Assembly: GCA_028277185.1 (NCBI GenBank)
Contig: JANQGQ010000007.1
Coordinates: 1 to 33,618, forward strand
Length of the DNA: 33,618 nt
DNA from: Woeseiaceae bacterium
GTDB taxonomy: Bacteria > Pseudomonadota > Gammaproteobacteria > Steroidobacterales > Woeseiaceae
Direction of reading: 5' to 3'
Positions 6,692 through 14,746 of the stretch are shown one piece after another. The position numbers and the translations under genes were made by a program. The notes under the pieces are model-generated. The model had not been told where the DNA came from. It worked only from the letters and a program-made list of their open reading frames with translations, and did not search any database. Positions within the stretch are counted from its first letter, which is position 1. Each line of letters opens with the position of its first letter.

Positions 6692-6880
6692 GGCGCCTCC
6701 CGCCTGTGCCGTTACGGTCCGTCGCTCTCGAACCGGAGCAACAGGTGGGGCCAGCCGTGATGGCAACAGGCTTACCGACGAATCGGCCCTGCTCAAATGC
6801 CAGCGACAGTGCACGGCCCCGAGATGGATATTTAGGGTCGAAAGGTATCCAGGACCGTATCGAACACCGCAGGAGGCGCC
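6692..6880 (-). ncRNA. ssrS: 6S RNA
   Basis: Regulatory RNA that mimics an open promoter and sequesters sigma70-RNA polymerase in stationary phase. It lies between zapA and ygfA, the conserved gammaproteobacterial position. The ends pair: bases 6872-6880 are the reverse complement of 6692-6700 (9 bp), with further pairing inward, including ACGGTCC with GGACCGT. The apical hairpin CCGA-TTCG-TCGG followed by TAAGCCT, with GAGCA just before it, matches the E. coli apical region. Length 189 nt against 184 in E. coli. A -10 box ends 6 nt before the 5' end. The ends are set from the closing stem and could be off by a few bases. Confidence 0.88.
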
Positions 6881-6886
6881 TTACGA

Positions 6887-6892
6887 ATTCTA
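6887..6892 (-). promoter_or_regulatory. -10 box of ssrS
   Basis: TAGAAT on the minus strand with 6 nt to the first base of the 6S closing stem, the right distance for a sigma70 start. It lies just past the zapA stop codon. A -35 would fall inside zapA and is weak. Confidence 0.6.
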
Positions 6893-6897
6893 TCGTG

Positions 6898-7212
6898 TCA
6901 GAGATCGAGCTGCTGTGCATTGCCCAGCACGGAGTCCACGCGATCGGAGATGCTTCGCAGGCGCACGCCCACGTCATCGTCTAGTTCCCGGTCTCTTGCG
7001 CGCGCTCGGAGTAGGTCGTTCGCCATGTTCAGCGCGGCCATCACGGCGATTCGGTCGAGGCCGACGACGCGGCCGGTATCCTGTATTTCGCGCATTCGGG
7101 CGTTCAGCTCCTCGGCGGAGTCCAGGAGTTCCGTGCGCTCGCTCGCGGGGCACGCGACCTGATACTCCTTATCGAGAATCCTCACGCTGACCTGAGCATA
7201 AGGGTCATTCAT
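6898..7212 (-). CDS. zapA: Cell division protein ZapA
   Basis: Small FtsZ-ring stabiliser that cross-links FtsZ filaments. 104 residues, with N-terminal beta strands (VSVRILDKEYQVACPASERTELLDSAEELNARM), the conserved RIAVMAALNMANDLL helix, and a C-terminal coiled-coil. A GAGG-type site lies 6-10 nt upstream of the ATG. The ZapB-like gene ends 40 bp upstream on the same strand and 6S RNA starts 17 bp downstream, so a zapB-like/zapA/ssrS/ygfA unit is likely. Confidence 0.93.
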   Translation of the reverse strand: MNDPYAQVSVRILDKEYQVACPASERTELLDSAEELNARMREIQDTGRVVGLDRIAVMAALNMANDLLRARARDRELDDDVGVRLRSISDRVDSVLGNAQQLDL

Positions 7213-7252
7213 TGGCTATCCGCTCCTCTTAAGGGGTGGATGGGTCGATGGC

Positions 7253-7474
7253 TCAGGAGCCCTGTTCCATGGCCTTCAGGCGACCGATCATCGCTTCCAC
7301 GCGGGCGCGAACCTGTTCGTTTTTCTGCAGCAGGTTGGCGCGCTCGGCGGTCAGAACGTCCTGACGTTGCTTCAGAGAGCGGTTCTCGTTCTGCAGCTGA
7401 TCGCAGACCTGAACGAGCGCGTCCACCCGCTGTTCAAGTCGCTTGAGTTCGTGTTCGAAACTTGCGTCCGCCAT
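7253..7474 (-). CDS. Small coiled-coil protein, TIGR02449/ZapB-like
   Basis: 73 residues starting MADASFEHELKRLEQRVDAL, forming one continuous predicted coiled coil with heptad-spaced Leu, Val and Ala (LEQRVDALVQVCDQLQNENRSLKQ and onwards). This matches the short ZapB-like proteins commonly found directly upstream of zapA in gammaproteobacteria, thought to bridge ZapA to the division machinery. The longer open frame to 7576 adds non-coiled residues and was not used. A TATATT box ends 7 nt before the ATG and no Shine-Dalgarno is visible, so the message may be leaderless. Confidence 0.82.
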   Translation of the reverse strand: MADASFEHELKRLEQRVDALVQVCDQLQNENRSLKQRQDVLTAERANLLQKNEQVRARVEAMIGRLKAMEQGS

Positions 7475-7480
7475 GCGGAG

Positions 7481-7486
7481 AATATA
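7481..7486 (-). promoter_or_regulatory. Candidate -10 box of the zapB-like/zapA unit
   Basis: TATATT on the minus strand in the divergent region facing ygfB. Its spacing predicts transcription starting at the ATG itself. Tentative. Confidence 0.35.
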
Positions 7487-7599
7487 GTCACGCCGGGGTG
7501 CAGAATCAATCTGCGCGCCGGGCAGCCCCCACCGCGCGGCGTGACAATGGTGCTCGATCTGGATACATGGGATCATTGCCCGCCTTCTGCGAGCGAACT

Positions 7600-8181
7600 A
7601 TGAGCGGCGAACCCGAACACGATGAACTCGATGCTGCGCTCAGGCGTTGCGGCGCGAGTTGGGATGCAGCCCAGAGTCACGGGCTGCTCACGAGCCACCT
7701 TGCCGTCGCGGGCGCCGATGCCGGCAGCGAGTGGCTGGCGACGGTGCTCGGTGAGGCCGACTCGGCCAATGCGCTGGTCGCTGAGTGCCATTCGCTCCTC
7801 GGAACACTGTATGAAAGTACACATCGCGCGCTTGCCGAGCGCCAGTCGGCTTTCGAACTGTTGCTTCCCGACGATGACGACAGTCCCGAACGCCGTGTCC
7901 GCGCGCTGGCGCACTGGTGCGAGGGTTTTCTGCACGGCCTCGTTTCCAGAGGCAACGGCGATGCAGTCAAGGAGAGGCTGGCGGCGGAGCCACTGGCCGA
8001 CATCATCAAGGATTTGCTCCAGATGACGCGCGCAGGCTTCGATGCCGATGACGACGCGGACGAGAGCGAACAGGCATATGCCGAACTGGTCGAGTACGTT
8101 CGCGTTGCCGCCCAATACACTTATGAAGAGCTCGCCGATCTTCGCGATGCCGTTAGCGGCGAGCAGACGTCGATTCACTGA
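7600..8181 (+). CDS. ygfB: UPF0149 family protein (YgfB)
   Basis: 193 residues, all-helical and acidic, with the UPF0149 pattern: an N-terminal HGLLTSHLAVAG segment, FELLLPDDDDSPERRVRALAHWCEGFLHGL in the middle and the YAELVEYVRVAAQYTYEEL helix near the C-terminus. In Pseudomonas, YgfB has been linked to control of beta-lactam resistance through the AlpA pathway; here only the family can be stated. It heads a plus-strand run ygfB-pepP-ubiH-ubiI with gaps or overlaps of at most 10 bp, in the E. coli order, so it is probably the first gene of that operon. Confidence 0.92.
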   Translation: MSGEPEHDELDAALRRCGASWDAAQSHGLLTSHLAVAGADAGSEWLATVLGEADSANALVAECHSLLGTLYESTHRALAERQSAFELLLPDDDDSPERRVRALAHWCEGFLHGLVSRGNGDAVKERLAAEPLADIIKDLLQMTRAGFDADDDADESEQAYAELVEYVRVAAQYTYEELADLRDAVSGEQTSIH

Positions 8182-8190
8182 CGAGGGTCA

Positions 8191-9495
8191 ATGAAGCAGG
8201 AAGAATTCGCACGCCGCCGCAAGCAGCTGATGCGCATGGTCGGCCGGGGAGGCATTGCCATACTTCCCTCGGCCCCGGTTGCCCGTCGCAGCCGCGATGT
8301 CGAGTACCGTTTTCGCCAGGATAGCGATTTCTACTATCTGACCGGGTTTGGCGAACCCGAGTCAGTGGCCGTGCTTGCGCCCGGCCGGGACAACGGTGAG
8401 TACCTGCTGTTCTGCCGTGAGCGGGATCGCGAGCGGGAGCTGTGGGACGGCGCTCGCTCCGGTCCGGAGGGCGCCGTGCGCGACCACGCCGCCGACGATG
8501 CTTTTCCGATCGACGATATCGACGACATTCTCCCGGGCATCATGGAAACCTGCCCGCGAGTCTATTATCAGATGGGGCTGTATCCCGACTTCGATGCGCG
8601 GATGACCGAATGGGTCAATGCACTGCGCGGCAAGGCCTCGCGCGGCGCGCACACGCCGCACGAATACGTCGCCCTCGATCACCTGCTGCACGACATGCGG
8701 CTTTATAAGAGTCGTGCTGAGATTTCGGCCATGCGCAAGGCGGCTAAAGTGGCCGCGGACGCGCACAAGCGGGCAATGCGGGTGACCGCGCCCGGCCGCT
8801 ACGAGTACGAGATCGAAGCCGAGTTCCGGCACGAGTTTCGGCGCAACAATGCATGGGTTTCGTACAGTCCGATTGTCGGCGGTGGCGCCAACGCCTGCGT
8901 TCTGCACTATGTCGAGAACAGCGCGGTCCTTGAGGACGGGGATCTGGTGCTGATCGATGCCGGCTGCGAGCTCGACTATTACGCGTCGGACATCACCCGG
9001 ACGTTCCCGGTAAACGGTCGATTCACGCCAGAGCAGCTGGCGGTGTACGAGATCGTGCTCGAGGCACAGCTGGTCGCGATCGAAAAGACAGTCAGGGACA
9101 ACCACTGGAACGAACCTCACGATGCCGCCGTGCGCGTCATCACCCGGGGCTTGAGGAAGCTCAAGCTGCTCGATGGCAGCTTGCCGCGTCTGATCAAAGA
9201 CGGCGCCTACCGCGAGTTCTTCATGCATCGAACCGGGCACTGGCTCGGCATGGATGTCCACGACGTGGGTGACTACAAGGTCGGCGACGAATGGCGCTTG
9301 CTCGAGCCCGGCATGGTGACCACGGTCGAGCCGGGCATCTACATCCCGAATACGCGCAAGGTGCCTGCGCGCTGGCGCAACATCGGCGTGCGGATCGAGG
9401 ACGATGTCGCCGTCACTTCGCGAGGCCCGGATGTGTTGTCGAAGGGCCTCGTCAAGGAACCGGACGCCGTCGAGGCGCTGATGCAGAGCGGATGA
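8191..9495 (+). CDS. pepP: Xaa-Pro aminopeptidase P
   Basis: Cytosolic dimanganese peptidase that removes the N-terminal residue next to proline. 434 residues (E. coli 441): N-terminal AMP_N domain (about 1-150, with RRSRDVEYRFRQDSDFYYLTGF) and a C-terminal pita-bread domain. All five metal ligands are present: D256, D267, H350 (in RTGHWLGMDVHD), E380 (in TVEPGIY) and E403 (in GVRIEDD), plus the catalytic-site H357. The stop codon overlaps the ubiH ATG (ATGA), a sign of translational coupling. Confidence 0.97.
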   Translation: MKQEEFARRRKQLMRMVGRGGIAILPSAPVARRSRDVEYRFRQDSDFYYLTGFGEPESVAVLAPGRDNGEYLLFCRERDRERELWDGARSGPEGAVRDHAADDAFPIDDIDDILPGIMETCPRVYYQMGLYPDFDARMTEWVNALRGKASRGAHTPHEYVALDHLLHDMRLYKSRAEISAMRKAAKVAADAHKRAMRVTAPGRYEYEIEAEFRHEFRRNNAWVSYSPIVGGGANACVLHYVENSAVLEDGDLVLIDAGCELDYYASDITRTFPVNGRFTPEQLAVYEIVLEAQLVAIEKTVRDNHWNEPHDAAVRVITRGLRKLKLLDGSLPRLIKDGAYREFFMHRTGHWLGMDVHDVGDYKVGDEWRLLEPGMVTTVEPGIYIPNTRKVPARWRNIGVRIEDDVAVTSRGPDVLSKGLVKEPDAVEALMQSG

Positions 9496-10745
9496 CCGAG
9501 CCTTCCACGGAATACGATATCGTCATCGCGGGCGGCGGCATGATCGGCTCGAGCCTCGCAGCTGCGCTGGCATCGCTGGAACTCCGGGTGGCGATGGTCG
9601 AAGCGGTCGATCGCGGGGCCGGCGAGCAGCCGAGCTTCGACGAGCGCTCGACGGCATTGTCGAGGAGTACGCAGCGCAGCTTCGAGGCCCTTGGCCTGTG
9701 GCGGGACATCGCCGCCGCATCGACACCGATCGCGCGCATTCACGTCTCGGACAAGGGGCGCTTCGGTTTTGCGCACATCGACGCGGCAGAGCAGGGCGTG
9801 GAGGCCCTGGGCTACGTATGCATCAATCGCGTGCTCGGCTCCGTGCTGGCTGCCGCGCTTGCAGAGGCAGAGAACCTGAAGCAGTACTGCCCGGCGCGCA
9901 TCACCGGAGTCCGCCGCGGCCCCAATACTTCTCGCGTCTCGATCCGACACGCCGACGGCAGGGAGGAGCAGCTCACGGCACGTCTGCTGGCAGTGGCGGA
10001 CGGAGCGCGTTCCACCGTCAGGGACATGCTGGGAATCGGCGTACGGCATTCCGACTACGGTCAGAAAGCCATAACGGGTAACGTGCTTACCGAACGCCCG
10101 ACCGACGGCTGTGCCTACGAACGCTTCACGGAGGATGGGCCGATCGCGATGCTGCCCATCACGAACGGCAGGACGGCGTTCGTATGGATAGCCGGGAGTC
10201 GCGAGGCGAATCGGCTCATGGAGCTGGACGACACGTCGTTCACGGCCGAGCTCGAAGCGGCGTTTGGCCATCGTCTCGGGGGCCTTTCGCGGGTGGGCAG
10301 TCGAAGCGCTTATCCACTGACGCTGTCGAGGGCCGTACGGCTCACGGCAGACCGCGCCGTGCTGGTGGGAAACGCCGCGCACGGCCTGCACCCGGTTGCC
10401 GCGCAGGGTTTCAATCTGGGTTTGCGCGACGTCGCGGCTCTCTGCGACTGCATCGCCGATGAGCTTGCCGAAGATGCGGCTGCCGATATTGGCGCCCCGG
10501 CCATGCTCGGGCGCTATGCGGCCTGGCGCAAACCGGATCAGCAGAAACTCGTGACCTTTACCGACGGCCTCGTCCGCCTGTTCGGCAGCCGGCGCAAGAG
10601 CGTGCGCGTGCTGCGCAACCTGGGCATGCTGGGCTTCGACCTGATACCCGGCGTCCGGCGGAGCTTCGCCCGGCACACGATGGGTCTGGCGGGCCGTCTG
10701 CCGCGGCTTGCGCGCGGCCTGCCGTTGCGGACCCCGGCGCCGTGA
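9492..10745 (+). CDS. ubiH: 2-octaprenyl-6-methoxyphenol hydroxylase (UbiH)
   Basis: FAD-dependent monooxygenase that hydroxylates C1 of the ubiquinone precursor ring. 417 residues from the ATG overlapping the pepP stop. N-terminal dinucleotide fold IVIAGGGMIGSSLAAAL; middle motif (LLAVADGARSTVRDMLGI); and the second FAD motif VGNAAHGLHPVAAQGFNLGLRDVAAL, where the GNAA form (rather than GDAA) is characteristic of UbiH. The gene ends 10 bp before ubiI. The order pepP-ubiH-ubiI matches E. coli. Confidence 0.93.
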   Translation: MTEPSTEYDIVIAGGGMIGSSLAAALASLELRVAMVEAVDRGAGEQPSFDERSTALSRSTQRSFEALGLWRDIAAASTPIARIHVSDKGRFGFAHIDAAEQGVEALGYVCINRVLGSVLAAALAEAENLKQYCPARITGVRRGPNTSRVSIRHADGREEQLTARLLAVADGARSTVRDMLGIGVRHSDYGQKAITGNVLTERPTDGCAYERFTEDGPIAMLPITNGRTAFVWIAGSREANRLMELDDTSFTAELEAAFGHRLGGLSRVGSRSAYPLTLSRAVRLTADRAVLVGNAAHGLHPVAAQGFNLGLRDVAALCDCIADELAEDAAADIGAPAMLGRYAAWRKPDQQKLVTFTDGLVRLFGSRRKSVRVLRNLGMLGFDLIPGVRRSFARHTMGLAGRLPRLARGLPLRTPAP

Positions 10746-10755
10746 GCTGCCGCTC

Positions 10756-11955
10756 ATGAGCAATCCATTCACGATAACGATCGTCGGCGCGGGCATGACC
10801 GGACTGGGTCTGGCGGCTCTGCTCGCCAACGATCGCCGAATCCGCCTTCGTGTCGTCGACGCCGGTCCTCCTCCGGGCTTTTCTCTGGCGGACGACATCG
10901 GGCTGCGGGTATCGGCCCTGTCGCCGGGGAGCGCCGCGATTCTCGATGATGCGGGCGCGTGGGACAGAATCTCGAGCCGCCGCGCCTGCGCGTATGAGCG
11001 GATGCGGGTTTGGGATGCCGGCGCTTCGCCGGAAGGACCGGAGACACTCTGCTTCGATGCCGATGAGTTTGCGCTGCGCGAACTCGGCACGATCGTCGAG
11101 AACGAACTCGTACGCTTTGCGCTCTTCGAAACCTTGCTGTCTACCGACGCCGTTCTCGAGTTCGACACGTCCATCGAAGAGCTGTCGCGAACCGCGGGCG
11201 GCTTCCGGCTTGCCACGGGCTCGGGCACACTGGACACCGAGCTGCTGGTCGGCGCCGACGGCGGCCGCTCGGGAGTGCGCGAGGCGATGGGTATCGACGA
11301 CCAGCGGCACGCTTACGGGCAGACCGCTCTGGTCACGCATGTCGAGACACGTCTGCCGCATGGCAGGACCGCGAGGCAGCGGTTCCTCCCGACCGGACCG
11401 CTGGGAATGCTGCCGCTGCCGGATGGCCGCGTGTCGATCGTTTGGTCGACGAGTCCGGACGAGGCGGAGTCGCTGCTTGCTCTCGACGACGCTGCGCTCG
11501 GACTGAAGCTGACCGAGGCTTCCGACGCGGTGCTCGGCGAAATGTCGGTCGCGGGCCCGCGCGGCACGTTTCCGCTGGCTGCGGCACATGCGGAGCGCTA
11601 CGTCGATGCGGGCGTCGCGCTGATCGGCGACGCGGCGCACACGGTCCATCCCCTTGCCGGGCAGGGCGTCAATCTGGGCTTCGCCGATGCGGCGGAACTC
11701 GCTCTGGTGGTCGTGAAGGCTCTGGACGCCGGCGAGCATCCGGCCGATCGCCCGGTATTGCGGCGCTACGAACGGGCGCGACGCGGGGCCAACGATGCGA
11801 TGATCCGCCTGTTGTCTGGCCTCAACCGCCTGTTTGCGTCAGACTTTCCCGCAGCAGGAACGCTGCGCCGCCGGGGGATGCAGCTGTTCAACCTCGCCGG
11901 GCCCGTGCGCGAACGGGCGCTCGACGTAGCGTTGGGCAAATCGCGCGGCCGCTAG
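10756..11955 (+). CDS. ubiI: 2-octaprenylphenol hydroxylase (UbiI/VisC type)
   Basis: FAD monooxygenase of the UbiH/F/I family, expected to hydroxylate C5 of the ubiquinone precursor. 399 residues from the ATG at 10756. N-terminal ITIVGAGMTGLGLAALL fold, LLVGADGGRSGVREAMGI, and IGDAAHTVHPLAGQGVNLGFADAAEL, whose GVNLGF-DAAEL form is that of UbiI rather than UbiH or UbiF. It is the last gene of the operon; a MITE-like element begins 7 bp after its stop. Which ring carbon is hydroxylated cannot be proved from sequence. Confidence 0.88.
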   Translation: MSNPFTITIVGAGMTGLGLAALLANDRRIRLRVVDAGPPPGFSLADDIGLRVSALSPGSAAILDDAGAWDRISSRRACAYERMRVWDAGASPEGPETLCFDADEFALRELGTIVENELVRFALFETLLSTDAVLEFDTSIEELSRTAGGFRLATGSGTLDTELLVGADGGRSGVREAMGIDDQRHAYGQTALVTHVETRLPHGRTARQRFLPTGPLGMLPLPDGRVSIVWSTSPDEAESLLALDDAALGLKLTEASDAVLGEMSVAGPRGTFPLAAAHAERYVDAGVALIGDAAHTVHPLAGQGVNLGFADAAELALVVVKALDAGEHPADRPVLRRYERARRGANDAMIRLLSGLNRLFASDFPAAGTLRRRGMQLFNLAGPVRERALDVALGKSRGR

Positions 11956-11961
11956 AGGACT

Positions 11962-12229
11962 TAGGGCCTGTTAACACTATGCGAATACACCCTGTTGCCC
12001 GCCAAAACGCGCCAATCAGGGCGCGAGGAGCGTTTTTGGTGACTCCAAATAAGCGACGAGCAACGCCGAGTGGCGCGTTTTGGCGGGCAACCCGAAGGGC
12101 TGGGCCTGTTTTGCCGTCCAGCCGCGTTGTCACTCGCTTATGTAGAGTGACTACACTTCGCTCGTTCCGCCTTGCTGGACGGCAAAACAGGTCCAGCAGG
12201 GTGTATTCGCATAGTGTTAACAGGCCCTA
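11962..12229. mobile_element. MITE-like palindromic element, 33-bp terminal inverted repeats
   Basis: Bases 11962-11994 are the exact reverse complement of 12197-12229. Counting TA as a target duplication at each end (11962-11963, 12228-12229), the element is 264 bp and begins GGGCCTGTTAACAC. Inside are a perfect 20-bp inverted repeat (11995-12014 / 12071-12090), a second of 18 bp (12105-12122 / 12174-12191) that extends outward with one wobble to about 12099/12197, and a 7-bp stem (12129-12135 / 12145-12151). No transposase is encoded, so movement would need an enzyme elsewhere. The TA is also part of the palindrome, so the duplication is not proven. Confidence 0.85.
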
Positions 12230-12239
12230 GGGAAAAGGA

Positions 12240-13763
12240 ATGGGCGACCGCTACGTCTACATTCTGGCGCTGGTTCTCACGGTGACGGGGCTTGCCGTAT
12301 TCACGTATCAGTGGCGCGTCATCGGGTTTCCCCTGACGGTCGACGAGGAAGACCCGGTCTGGACTATCGAGGCGAGAATCGGCTTCGAAGGCGGGCCCGG
12401 ATCCATCAAGGTCAATCTCAACGTACCGACGCTGACACCGGGTTTTCGCATGCTGAACGAGAACCACGTGTCGCGGGGCTTCGGCTTCAGCCTCAACTAC
12501 GGTACCGGCGGCCGCGAAGCGCAGTGGGCGATCCGCCGCGGCGAAGGGCCGCAGACCATTTACTACCGAATTTCGGTGTACGAGGACCCCACCGCGAGGC
12601 AGGCCGACACAACGCCGCCGTTTCCGCCGGTTCCCGTGATCACGGAGCCCTACCGGACGGCGGTGGACGTCGTCGTCGCGGACGTGCGTCAGCATTCCGC
12701 CGATACGCCGTCGTTCACCTCCGAACTGTTGCGGCGGCTCAACGACCGGTCGCCGGACCCGAACGTCGAGCTGCTGCTCTCCGAGGCGGCAACCGATGCC
12801 GGCTTCGTCGAGGTCGCGACGACGATCCTGGCGGCGGCCCGCATCCCGGCGAGGATGGTTCGCGGCTTTCCGCTCGTCGGCCGTCAGCGCAGCACCCAGC
12901 CCGTCGCCTGGCTCGAAGTGCATGACGGCGATACCTGGCGCTACTTCGATCCCGCGACCGGGGTGGAGACGCTGCCGGAGCGCTTCCTGATCTGGTGGCG
13001 CGGCAACGATCCGCTGGTCAACGTCGAAGGCGGTAATCGCGTCGAAGTGGATTTCGCGGTGCAGGAAAACTATGTCGGCGCCGTCGCGATCGCCCAGACG
13101 CAGCGGGCGCAGGTCGGTTCGCCGTTTCCGGACATGTCCCTGTACGGACTGCCGATCCGCACCCAGGCCGTCTACGGCGTGCTGCTGATGGTACCGATCG
13201 GCGCACTGATCATGGTGCTGATGCGCAACATCGTAGGCATTGACGCGTTCGGCACTTTCATGCCCGTGCTGATAGCGCTGGCGTTTCGCGAGACGCAGCT
13301 TCTGTACGGCGTAGTGCTGTTCACTCTGCTCGTAACGCTCGGCCTCACGATTCGCTTCCTGCTCGAGAAACTCAGGCTGCTCCTGGTGCCGCGCCTGACA
13401 GCCGTGCTGATCGTCGTCGTACTGCTCATGATGGTGATCAGTCTCGTGTCCGATCGCATGAACGTCGAAAGCGGCATTTCGGTCGCGCTCTTTCCGATGG
13501 TCATTCTCGCGATGACGATCGAGCGCATGTCCGTCGTGTGGGAGGAGCGCGGACCGGCCGACGCTCTGCGGGCTGCCGCGGGCAGCCTCGTCGTCGCGGT
13601 CTTCGCCTATCTGGCGATGGGGCAGGCATGGCTCGAGCATTTGATTTTCACCTTCCCCGAACTCCTGCTCGTCGTCCTGGCGCTGATTCTCGTCATCGGC
13701 CGCTACACGGGCTACCGCCTGCTCGAGCTCGGTCGATTCAAAGCGCTTTCGGGGGACTCGTGA
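12240..13763 (+). CDS. Pseudo-transglutaminase 7TM membrane protein
   Basis: 507 residues: a signal-anchor helix (about 6-24), an extracytoplasmic region with a transglutaminase-like fold (about 140-250), then about seven hydrophobic segments from residue 310 to 500. The fold is recognisable from TTILAAARIPARMVRGF, QPVAWLEVHDGDTWRYFDPATG and preceding helices, but the catalytic His of HAW-EV is Val and there is no cysteine anywhere in the protein, so thiol catalysis is impossible. Only the Asp of FDPATG remains. This is the inactive-transglutaminase/7TM family known to pair with RimK-related ATP-grasp ligases, and the ligase gene follows with a GTGA overlap. A scaffold or substrate-recognition role in the inner membrane is inferred. 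The MITE-like element ends 11 bp before the ATG. Confidence 0.85.
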   Translation: MGDRYVYILALVLTVTGLAVFTYQWRVIGFPLTVDEEDPVWTIEARIGFEGGPGSIKVNLNVPTLTPGFRMLNENHVSRGFGFSLNYGTGGREAQWAIRRGEGPQTIYYRISVYEDPTARQADTTPPFPPVPVITEPYRTAVDVVVADVRQHSADTPSFTSELLRRLNDRSPDPNVELLLSEAATDAGFVEVATTILAAARIPARMVRGFPLVGRQRSTQPVAWLEVHDGDTWRYFDPATGVETLPERFLIWWRGNDPLVNVEGGNRVEVDFAVQENYVGAVAIAQTQRAQVGSPFPDMSLYGLPIRTQAVYGVLLMVPIGALIMVLMRNIVGIDAFGTFMPVLIALAFRETQLLYGVVLFTLLVTLGLTIRFLLEKLRLLLVPRLTAVLIVVVLLMMVISLVSDRMNVESGISVALFPMVILAMTIERMSVVWEERGPADALRAAAGSLVVAVFAYLAMGQAWLEHLIFTFPELLLVVLALILVIGRYTGYRLLELGRFKALSGDS

Positions 13764-14725
13764 TCGGCGCCGCGGCAAGACTTCGCTCCCGCGGTGTGCT
13801 CGGCCTGAACGAACGCAATGCCGAGTTCATCATGCGCCTCAACCCGCGGCGCTTCTACCCGCGGGTAGACGACAAGGTGAAGACGAAGCAACTGTCGCTG
13901 GATGCCGGAATGGCCGTGCCCGACCTCTATGGCGTGATCCGGAATCAGGGCGAGGTCCGCGAGTTCGCGAGCATCGTCGAGTCGCGCGAGAGCTTCGTGA
14001 TCAAACCCGCGCAGGGCAGCGGCGGCGACGGCATCGTCGTCGTTACCGGGCGCAGTAAGCGCCGCCGCGACGCCTTCCGCGCCGCAAGCGGCCTGCTCGT
14101 TACGACCCAGGAGATCGAGCATCACCTGTCGAACATAGTCGGCGGACAGTACAGCCTGAGCGGCAATCGCGACGCGGCGATCATCGAGTACTGCGTGCGC
14201 TTCGACCCGGTGTTTGCCGACGTGAGCTATCAGGGCGTGCCCGACGTGCGCGTCATCGTGTATCGCGGCTATCCTGCGATGGCCATGGTCCGCCTGCCGA
14301 CGCGGGCCTCGGACGGCAAGGCGAACCTGCACCAGGGTGCCGTCGGAGCGGGAGTCGATATGCGGACCGGACAAACGCTGACCGGCGTTTGCCAGAACCT
14401 CGTCGTGGACGAACATCCCGATACCGGTGCGCTGATCGCCGGGCTCGGGATTCCCGCCTGGGATGTGATTCTCGAATCCTCGGCGCGCGGCTACGAAGTC
14501 ACGGAGCTCGGCTACCTCGGCGTCGACATGGTGATCGACCGCGACCGCGGGCCGCTGATCCTGGAAATGAACGCGCGGCCGGGCTTGAGCATTCAGATCG
14601 CCAACCGCACCGGTCTGAAGACCCGGCTTGCCGCTATCGATCGCATGCACGATCCCGGGGCGACGCCCGAAGAGCGCGCCCGGCAGGCGCGCGAAGCGTT
14701 TCCGAGTGACCCGGCCGAGCTGTAA
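13760..14725 (+). CDS. RimK-related ATP-grasp amidoligase (TIGR02291 type)
   Basis: 321 residues, probably cytosolic, belonging to the alpha-L-glutamate-ligase-related ATP-grasp proteins that ATP-dependently join an amino acid to a carboxylate. ATP-grasp marks: FVIKPAQGSGGDGIVVV (nucleotide Lys and glycine loop), the DVRVIVYRGYPAMAMVRLPT strand pair, and LILEMNARPGLSIQIAN (metal-binding Glu and Asn, then RPGL). The N-terminus (LGLNERNAEFIMRLNPRRFYPRVDDKVKTK) is typical of this subgroup. The GTG start overlaps the TGA of the membrane gene, so the two are translationally coupled. The third gene often found with this pair, a retropepsin-like zinc or aspartyl protease (RimB type), is not in the window. 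The substrate is unknown. Confidence 0.88.
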   Translation: MIGAAARLRSRGVLGLNERNAEFIMRLNPRRFYPRVDDKVKTKQLSLDAGMAVPDLYGVIRNQGEVREFASIVESRESFVIKPAQGSGGDGIVVVTGRSKRRRDAFRAASGLLVTTQEIEHHLSNIVGGQYSLSGNRDAAIIEYCVRFDPVFADVSYQGVPDVRVIVYRGYPAMAMVRLPTRASDGKANLHQGAVGAGVDMRTGQTLTGVCQNLVVDEHPDTGALIAGLGIPAWDVILESSARGYEVTELGYLGVDMVIDRDRGPLILEMNARPGLSIQIANRTGLKTRLAAIDRMHDPGATPEERARQAREAFPSDPAEL

Positions 14726-14746
14726 TCGTGCCGCTCATCGGCGACG

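Noticed and set aside
9339..11237. Minus-strand 632-residue open frame
   Set aside because: Antisense to ubiH and ubiI, which have clear motifs; composition is typical of a GC-rich shadow frame.
12138..13778. Minus-strand 546-residue open frame
   Set aside because: Antisense to the pseudo-transglutaminase gene and reads into the MITE-like element; His/Asp/Arg-rich, no motif.
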